Below the pieces are notes generated by a model that was not told the origin of the DNA, did no database searches, and saw nothing but the letters and a program-made list of their open reading frames with translations. Positions 57,368-64,000 of a DNA stretch of 64,000 bases are shown piece by piece (the first letter of the stretch is position 1; every line of letters begins with the position of its first letter). Source of the DNA: Owenia fusiformis (taxonomy: Eukaryota; Annelida; Polychaeta; Sabellida; Oweniidae); contig CAIIXF020000008.1 of assembly GCA_903813345.2 (NCBI GenBank), forward strand, positions 37,222,867 to 37,286,866, given 5' to 3'. Position numbers and translations under genes: made by a program.

Positions 57368-57939
57368 TAGCCTTGCCCAAGTCGGTCTCTTTTACTTATC
57401 TTGATTTCTATTATAACCGCCTTGACCCAAGAGAAAGCCACGTGCTTTACCGACCCAATGTTTTTGTCGGTGAAATTTGACAAATCAACGACGGCCCTAC
57501 ATTGTCGGACTAGGTCTTCGTGCATTTCCATCACGAATTCAGTTTTGATTTCAACATTGAATTGCATGATTTCATTTAGACGAGTATTAATGACTGCGTA
57601 CATTCCAATGTACATTTAACAACATAATATATTGTAACTCTCAAGAAACATTCGATCAAATCATTGAATTTCAAGTCCTAGACGGGTAGTTTGCTTTTTA
57701 TGCAGGTCAACCTGATAACGTTTTGATTGGTCAATCAGCCTGAAGTCACACGTTGTGTCCATGTCCGTATTGTCAATCAATATGGTTTTGCGATACCCTT
57801 AGGTAGCCTTTAAGGTATTATGGGAATCTCGGAACCGCTGAATAACTTAGCATAATATCAGCGATGATGCATTGGATTGTACAAGGTGGTAATAATTCAA
57901 GATCAGATGAGTAAATAAATACCGACTTGGGCAAGGCTA
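57368..57939. mobile_element. 572-bp MITE with perfect 19-bp TIRs and 9-bp TSD
   Basis: The left end is TAGCCTTGCCCAAGTCGGT (57,368-57,386) and its exact complement is at 57,921-57,939. Both sides are flanked by CAAGTTTCA (57,359-57,367 and 57,940-57,948), a perfect 9-bp duplication. Nine-base target duplications are typical of Mutator-like elements. The interior is GC-richer than the surroundings and is open on the minus strand from 57,615 to 57,358, but no transposase motif is recognised. Confidence 0.85.
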
Positions 57940-57948
57940 CAAGTTTCA

Positions 57949-58620
57949 GAGCCATTAACATTCCTTGAAAGTGACAATGAGCAGCCAACAGATGGACCAT
58001 CCATTGATTTTGTCAGCTCAGCTGAACGAGCCTCCAGATTCCTTGAAACAAATGACCATAATTCAAGAATAATATTATTTATTTACAATTTTTTGAAATC
58101 GTGGTAAGTGGAATCTTTCCAATTACCAATATAGCGTTATTATTGTTTTTGGACACCGTGGATTAAAATATTAAACATACACACATTCAAAATGATTCAA
58201 TTGAAACCTAGCCGCCAGTCTGTTCAATGAATCCAATCAGAACGTCTACTAATCCACATGATACATCATAATTAATTGCTTTTTTAAAGCGGATATTTCA
58301 TAACATAACCCCAAAAAATTATAGGACGCATTGTATTTGTATTTTACTTCACACAGACATATTTGTGTTTGTGAAATAATTATATTACTTGAATTTTTTA
58401 TTCCCCATTACAAGGTAAACCTATGGCAAATTATACATACCTTCTCACAGCTATGAGCGAGATGATAAAACTGGTCGAGTGAACTCGTTTGAGTTATCTA
58501 TTCTTCGTAAAAATATCAGAGAATGTGTGTTTATAGCGTAGCTTTGGTTTTCTATTTCAATGAAGTATGATATACACGGATGAGTAAATATAGATTATTT
58601 AAACAGAAGTGCAAAATTCT
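57949..58620. other. No gene seen
   Basis: AT-rich, no recognisable coding or repeated segment. Confidence 0.4.
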
Positions 58621-58624
58621 TCCA

Positions 58625-58722
58625 TTGAAAAGTACAGAGGCGGGTACTCACGAAACATTACATGTGCCTGACTACATCCACATAGATCGACTAGCCACAG
58701 TGTCCTACGTAACTTTAGGCTA
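58625..58722 (-). repeat. Inverted duplicate of 48,693-48,772
   Basis: On the minus strand it reads ACACTGTGGCTAGTCGATCT and ATGTAATGTTTCGTGAGTAC, matching the other copy with a few changes. Confidence 0.6.
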
Positions 58723-58747
58723 GCTGTCTGCATGTAGTGTGTACACT

Positions 58748-58814
58748 TCACCCTATGCTTAGTGAGCGGACCTAATTTCAAGGGTGATGGTAAAGACGAG
58801 GCATGGCGCCCAAA
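58748..58814 (+). repeat. Inverted copy of the 5' exon region at 60,843-60,914
   Basis: CACCCTATGCTTAGTGAGCG, ACCTAATTTCAAGGG and GATGGTAAAGACGAG recur on the minus strand at 60,843-60,914. In the other copy this sequence lies just upstream of a start codon, so this may be the 5' end of a related or broken gene copy. Confidence 0.65.
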
Positions 58815-59485
58815 AACCAAAGAATATCAGTACCATAACATTTTAACTCGTATTATTGCAGCATTAGGTGATGGTATTGTGATATTTTATGCTGTTTTAG
58901 AAGTGAAAGATGTTAAACTATGCATACCGTTTGTTTTACATCCAATAAAACGAATAGTTAAGATGAAACAGTCGTTTAAAGATACAATTTGAATTTACCG
59001 CAAGAAATTACAACCTAATATTGTCAATATGTCAATAATTCCTGATCGATGTCACATATAAAGATACATGTACCTAGATATGTTTTATTTTTTCATATAT
59101 GCGAAATAAGGCGGTCTCTAGTTATGTACATCCAATACAAAATGAATGTTTACTATTCGGCGATCAGAATTTCGATGACGAGTAATGGCGATGTAATTTG
59201 CGAAGAGGAGTGGCTATGGGCAAGCACTTAGCTGCTACGTGTACTGCTAAATTCAGCTAAAATGTACACTGTCAATTAATAAATTAATGAATTTGGGCAA
59301 GGTTGTCATAGGCTTCAATCAATGGTAAAAACTTGCAAAACATGTAGTCACTTGATTTTATGATTTATCAAAAAGTGTTGGTTGTTGAACGAATAAATAG
59401 AATAACTTAAAAGAAGTTTAAAATTGTATAAATGGTAACTGGCCCACACTTTTTAACAAATGTTGACAAAGTCATAAAAATCAGA

Positions 59486-60249
59486 CGCATGACAGATGTA
59501 GTCAGAGATTGTTGATGTCAAAGGTTGTTAACATGGCAGGTGTATTCAGAAATTGTTAACATAATAAATGAAGTCAGACTTTATTTACATGACAAGTGTA
59601 GTCAGAGGCTGTTAACATGGCAGATAGAGTCAGAGATTGTTAACATGACAGATGTAGTCAGAGGTTGTTAATATGACAGATGTAGTCAGAGATTGTTAAC
59701 ATGACAGATGTAGTCAGAGGTTGTTAATATGACAGATGTAGTCAGAGATTGTTAACATGACAGATGAAGTCAGAGGTTGTTAATATGACAGATGAAGTGA
59801 GAGGTTGTTAACATGGCAGATGTAATCAGAGGTTGTTAACACTACAGATGTAGTCAGAGGTTGTTACCATGGCAGATGTAGTTAGAGGTTGTTAACATAA
59901 CAGATGTAGTCAGAGGCTGTTACCATGACAGATGTAGTGAGAGATTGTTACCATGACAGATGTAGTGAGAGGTTTTTAACATGGCAGATGTAGTAAGAGG
60001 TTGTTAACATAACAGATGTAGTCAGAGGTTGTTACCATGACAGATGTAGTGAGAGGCTGTTACCATGACAGATGTAGTGAGAGGTTGTTAACATGGCAGA
60101 TGTAGTCAGAGGTTTTTAACATGGCAGATGTCGATAGAGGTTGTTAACATAACATATGTAGTCAGAGGTTGTTACCATGACAGATGTAGTGAGAGGTTGT
60201 TAACATGGCAGATGTAGTCAGAGGTTGTTAACATGACAGATGTAGTCAC
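59486..60249. repeat. 28-bp minisatellite, about 27 units
   Basis: The consensus on the plus strand is CATGACAGATGTAGTCAGAG followed by GTTGTTAA. Units vary at ACAG/GCAG, GTCAG/GTGAG and TTAAC/TTACC. There are no unique spacers. On the minus strand the TTACC variants create CATG|GTAAC splice-donor-like words. Confidence 0.9.
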
Positions 60250-60838
60250 AAGTTTCTGCACTGTGGGATAAACTTTTGTCAGATTAATTTTTTCTGAGAC
60301 AACATAATCACTGTTAACACATTGTGTAAATTGTTTATTGATCAGGTGGTGTATTATTTCATCAAAGTCTTTTGATTTTCCGTGACAGTAGTAACACTGG
60401 AATCCCACATATCTGAAAATAAACAGGATAAATGTAATCCCTATTCCACGGCTCGTCCAAACATGCTTTTATTACCATAACCATTGCTCTTCCTTTCGAG
60501 GAATCAAAATCTCCTGATTTGACTGCAATTACGGCTCAAATTGGGAAATGGATGGGTTTACGATATAAATACGTTCATCAACAATAATTACATGCAATAT
60601 CAAGGAATTCTATGCAGGAGAAGTATCATTATTTTGAAAATAATCGAAAAAAAAATAAGCAGAAAATTAATTTTTCTTTTCACATCACTTCGTATCCATT
60701 TCACATATAAGTATGAATCTTTCTTACATTACAAATCTAATTATGGGCATCTGAAGCATCAGTGCACCTAGTTACAGGCCAGCACATGGCCAATAAAGAG
60801 TAGAACTTAGAGAAATAAACTTACTGCTGGTCCGCCAT
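60172..60838 (-). CDS. Possible two-exon gene: MADQ..., C2-HH zinc-binding-like segment, runs into minisatellite
   Basis: Exon 1 (60838-60825) is ATG GCG GAC CAG CA before a consensus donor GTAAGT. Exon 2 starts at 60,412 after a strong acceptor TTTATTTTCAG, and the phase fits. The product begins MADQQYVGFQCYYCHGKSKD then FDEIIHHLINKQF, a C-x2-C-x12-H-H arrangement that could bind zinc. It then runs ~35 residues into the 28-bp minisatellite, where it stops at 60,172, or splices out at CATG|GTAACA (60,176). About 95 residues. It lies ~210 bp from, and head-to-head with, the lectin gene. I do not recognise the family. It may be a broken copy. Confidence 0.35.
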
Positions 60839-60842
60839 AGTT

Positions 60843-60914
60843 AGGTTTGGGCGCCCTGTCTCGTCTTTACCATCGCCCTTGAAATTAGGTCCGCTCACTA
60901 AGCATAGGGTGACA
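60843..60914 (-). repeat. Inverted partner of 58,748-58,814; 5' leader of the gene at 60,838
   Basis: On the minus strand this reads GTGTCACCCTATGCTTAGTG ... AAAGACGAGACAGGGCGCCC, directly followed by the MADQ start codon. Confidence 0.55.
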
Positions 60915-61050
60915 CTTGAAAGATAACAACAAGAAACTTGATTTTTTTCGAAGAGACCTATCCCATTCAGAATGTTAACTTCTCATAACGTCGATATAAG
61001 TACATGCATAAACCCAACTCAATTATTTTTCCATCTTGTGATTTTTAAGG

Positions 61051-61699
61051 ATGATATTTATAATATTTATCGCTTTTGTGCATACAGCACAACTCATACA
61101 GACAGCTGTTGCCATTGATGTTCTTGAGGTACCTTGGAATGGGAGAATGATAGACGTGCACTATCCGAGCGAAAACCACCAAGGGCCATTCAGTGAGTTA
61201 AGGTGTTTCAAGGGATCGATCATTTTGAACAAATACTTTGACAAGTAGAATTTATTTAATTATAAAAAATGTGACAAAGTCTGTCGATGGACGGCACAAA
61301 AGCATCGATTATATAAATGTAAGTAGTCTTTCACTAGACAATACTCTTTTAGAGCCATTTAAAAAGATGCACTCTAGCTAACCCCACATCATGGGCTTTC
61401 AAGAGATTACATTTTTATGGAGGTTGAAAATATAAAAAGGGAAAGTTGAACATGTACAGACATTATTTGATATTAAAGTATCGGTATAATACCCATTTCA
61501 GGACGATCAGACGATTGTGAGACTGGGTTTTTAAAGCCAACGGTAGGGCGCAATGATACATGCTACATGTTTGTCTTGACTAATTTGACATGGTCGGAAG
61601 CCAATGTCTTTTGCACGACAGCCAATGGTGATGGATTATTGACTATTGAGGACGCGGATGATCAACTAGTGATAACCGGATACATATCAACTACGAAAG
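61051..61699 (+). CDS. Secreted C-type lectin-domain protein, 5' part only
   Basis: Exon 1 (61,051-61,192) encodes a signal peptide, MIFIIFIAFVHTAQLIQTAVA, then IDVLEVPWNGRMIDVHYPSE. Its donor is CATTCA|GTGAGT. Exon 2 (61,502-61,699, acceptor CATTTCAG, phase 1) encodes the first half of a C-type lectin domain: DDCETGFLKP, DTCYMFVLTNLTWSEANVFC and GLLTIEDADDQLVITGYIST. It ends at the donor AAAG|GTTTTT. These are the standard N-terminal lectin-fold landmarks (two cysteine pairs, TWSEA, the L-T-I strand). The WIG core and calcium/sugar-binding residues would be in later exons, which I do not find before the window ends. Likely extracellular; the ligand is unknown. Confidence 0.65.
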
Positions 61700-62095
61700 G
61701 TTTTTGGTATCATATACTAGTAATAATAGTATTAGCTTTTTTTGGAGGAAAAACGCATATTTCTAGAGGATTTATTAGTTATATGGCGAACGGCCTCCCC
61801 TAGGGATTTTAGAGGAGTCTGATATCACTGGCAGAACCACGGGGAGGGAGGGGGACTTTAAAGCTTCTCCACACATAAATTGTGAACTTCTTGTTATACC
61901 TATTGGTTTTCTCAGAATTGTGAGTTACGATCTCATACCAAAAACGAATCCAAAGATCACTTTTCGTTCATAAAATTAGCATTTTATGTTACATTGGATG
62001 CCACACGATATGCAATATACAGTTGGTCCACAACCTCGTTGTTCTGAATTGCAAAGTGACTAGACATATACGTGTTTTTAGGTCGAATTGATATA
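61700..62095 (+). other. Lectin gene intron, no other feature
   Basis: Sequence after the second lectin exon. It contains no further lectin-like exon that I can see. Confidence 0.4.
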
Positions 62096-62614
62096 CAGGG
62101 TGGTAAAAACGGAGATCCTGCATTTTCCTCATATCTTTGTCATTTTAAGAAATTACTCCCTGATATTTCACACATTTGTAAATCATTTAATTTCCTACTG
62201 TATATCCATATTTCATGACCATCAGACAGATAGTCCCAATTTTACAGCACTTTGAACAACATGCACGCTGTTGGCAGACCTACAAATTTGTCAATGATCC
62301 AAATGCATTCCTCAGCAGGTATGGCCATTTTTGAGATATGTCCTGAGGTCATTCTTATACACTGTATCTCTGCCATATCCCCATAGGTAGGGACATTTTG
62401 GACAACATTTGCAGGTTTCTCTACAGCGCAATAGTGGCCACGGGAATGTTCTTTATCTAAAGTGCTGTAACACTGTTACTATCAATCTGATGGTCATAAA
62501 ATAAGGTAGGCAGGTAGGAAATTGAGTGATGTACAAATGTGCAAAGTTATTTCTTAAAATGACAAAGATATTAGGAAAATATTGTAAGGGTTTCCAGTTT
62601 TTTTGACCACCCTG
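62096..62614. mobile_element. 519-bp mariner-like MITE with long inverted repeats
   Basis: The left end is CAGGGTGGTAAAAACGGAGA and the right end read inward is CAGGGTGGTCAAAAAAACTG. TA flanks both sides (62,094-62,095 and 62,615-62,616). The ends stay complementary for over 150 bp through TATCTTTGTCATTTTAAGAA and GACCATCAGA, so it can fold back. No transposase. The first 8 bases match the 687-1,522 element. Confidence 0.75.
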
Positions 62615-62985
62615 TAATTAAAACTGATGTTTCGGCTCAAGGCCTAAAGTTCCCCTCTCGTATGAACGAAAACTCCCCAACTTCAATTTGCCTAAGTCAA
62701 CGAATAGGATGCGTCTAATTCGTTCCTATTAGTATGTACGTGACAGTACGTCGCATACCGTTGGTCGTGCTCTTATAGGATGGCGTTTGTGAGCGATTAC
62801 ATCCGTTGGAATTAGTCGTTATTCTGTTTGGAATATTGCTGATCTTTTTAAAAATATCACTTTAATGATGGATTTTTGACAATTAAGAAATATTTTATTT
62901 TTCGGCAAGTATAATGGATTTCTTAACCTAAAATGTATCGATTGCGTTGATATTTTTGAGCATGTTAATAAAATGTATGTGCTAC

Positions 62986-63095
62986 CAACTCTCGAAAGCG
63001 GGATGTTTATTGGAGGATACAAAATATATTGTCTTTGTCGCAACTCTCGAAAGCGGGATGTTTATTGGAGGATACAAAATATATTGTCTTTGTCG
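62986..63095. repeat. Two perfect 55-bp tandem repeats
   Basis: CAACTCTCGAAAGCGGGATG ... ATATTGTCTTTGTCG is repeated exactly. Each unit contains TTGGAGGATACAAAAT. That word occurs again, on either strand, near 63,140, 63,318 and 63,475. Confidence 0.9.
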
Positions 63096-64000
63096 CATAA
63101 TTAAGTATTTTTTACTACACGTATACGATTTGTCAAATATTTGTATCCTCCAACATGTTGACCATACTAGTATACACTGTTGATGCATTATTTGGCGAAA
63201 GCTATGCCAGAAGGTGCATTTTGATAACATATCTTCGATTGCAGACAATGGAGATATATGATTGAGTGTAGGTATTTCTGTCGTGATTTCAAGTTGTCTA
63301 GATTGAGCTATCAAATATTTTGTATCCTCCAAACATTAAAATATCATCTTTGTGAAAAAATATTTTTAGATTTTTATTTTGAGAAATGAAAGTACTTATT
63401 AAAAATTATTTTGATGATCATTATTTAATTTTTGAAATTTTTGAATTGTATTTGTAAAACTTTATCAAGCATGTGTTGGAGGATACAAAATGTTTTTATG
63501 TTTCGTTTTTTTATTTTTGTGTTAGTATTTAGTGCTTGTCCTGGATTAAATGCATTGGCCTAACATACATGTATGCACCTGTTTATATCCTCAAACATAG
63601 CTAAAATCCAACATATGACTGTCGGAAATCTGTTACCCCATGTGCCAGTCTGCGCTTGATGGATTCGCCTTGAGGGAGCCTTCATTCCTGTTCATGGCTA
63701 TATTTAAAAACGTGTGCATTGTATTTGACTATACAAGGGGCGATCCATAATCGATAAAAATGCTCTTATTTTGTGATTTTTTCACATATCCCTCTCATTA
63801 TTTTCATAAAATATACATTATGTAATTACACATACAATGCTAAAATATTATAGCTATATCTTAAATCTATTTAGAGATAAGGTTGCCATGGTAACCTGTA
63901 TTAAGTGTACGCAGGTCAATTAAATTATAATCTATAAAATATCATAATTACTTTATTTATACCAACTATTTTAATTGTTTTAATGCATGGAGAAATTATA
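63096..64000. other. No gene seen to window end
   Basis: AT-rich, with three more copies of the GGAGGATACAAA word in both orientations (~63,140, ~63,318, ~63,475). A 16-bp palindrome GGTTGCCATGGTAACC lies near 63,882. No lectin exon was identified. Confidence 0.4.

Noticed and set aside
59486-60249. Regular direct repeats resembling a CRISPR array
   Set aside because: Units abut without unique spacers and the surroundings are eukaryotic, so it is a minisatellite.
62615-64000. Search for the second half of the lectin domain
   Set aside because: No WIG-type motif or cysteine pattern in phase 1 was seen in any frame.

Overview
The window is AT-rich animal nuclear DNA. Genes are split by GT-AG introns, exon phases join cleanly, and there are no operons or ribosome binding sites. 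Large secreted SRCR proteins, a C-type lectin, a MICAL monooxygenase, a PHD-finger CR1-like retrotransposon, Harbinger remnants and many short inverted-repeat transposons suggest an invertebrate, probably marine. The species cannot be named from this sequence. All exon models here were built by eye from reading frames, splice sites and phase.

Layout. 1-5,900 is transposon territory: a mariner-like MITE, a Harbinger-type element with transposase remnants, a MITE with repeated terminal motifs, and a ~360-bp inverted duplication around them. 7,040-16,544 (minus strand) is a MICAL-type flavin monooxygenase. Its catalytic domain is complete, but no CH or LIM domain is visible. The tail is encoded by twelve tandemly duplicated, phase-symmetric 90/93-bp exons. 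18,454-24,999 (plus strand) is a secreted protein of about 943 residues with about eight SRCR-type domains, divergent from MICAL. 25,000-34,100 is repeats: a ~490-bp duplication, one copy of which is interrupted by an 884-bp element, and several MITEs. 34,436-36,756 (minus) is a complete 264-residue RNA-binding protein (RRM, CCHC knuckle, RGG and DPYA repeats). 37,929-38,445 is a LINE fragment ending in RNase H. 40,359-43,966 is a LINE with an intact 1,128-codon ORF. 44,000-60,000 is mostly repeats: foldback elements, a GTAGCC-end family, an array of TCCCGCGAA motifs and a MITE with a 9-bp target duplication. 60,172-60,838 (minus) is a possible two-exon gene running into a 28-bp minisatellite. 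61,051-61,699 (plus) is the 5' part of a secreted C-type lectin that is not completed in the window.

The host genes do not form a pathway. The strongest candidate for something undescribed is the MICAL-like enzyme, whose usual CH/LIM tail appears replaced by a recently amplified exon array. Secondary points are two ~510-bp MITEs with CAC termini and 5-bp target duplications, a 9-bp-TSD MITE carrying an open frame, and the shared composite repeats.
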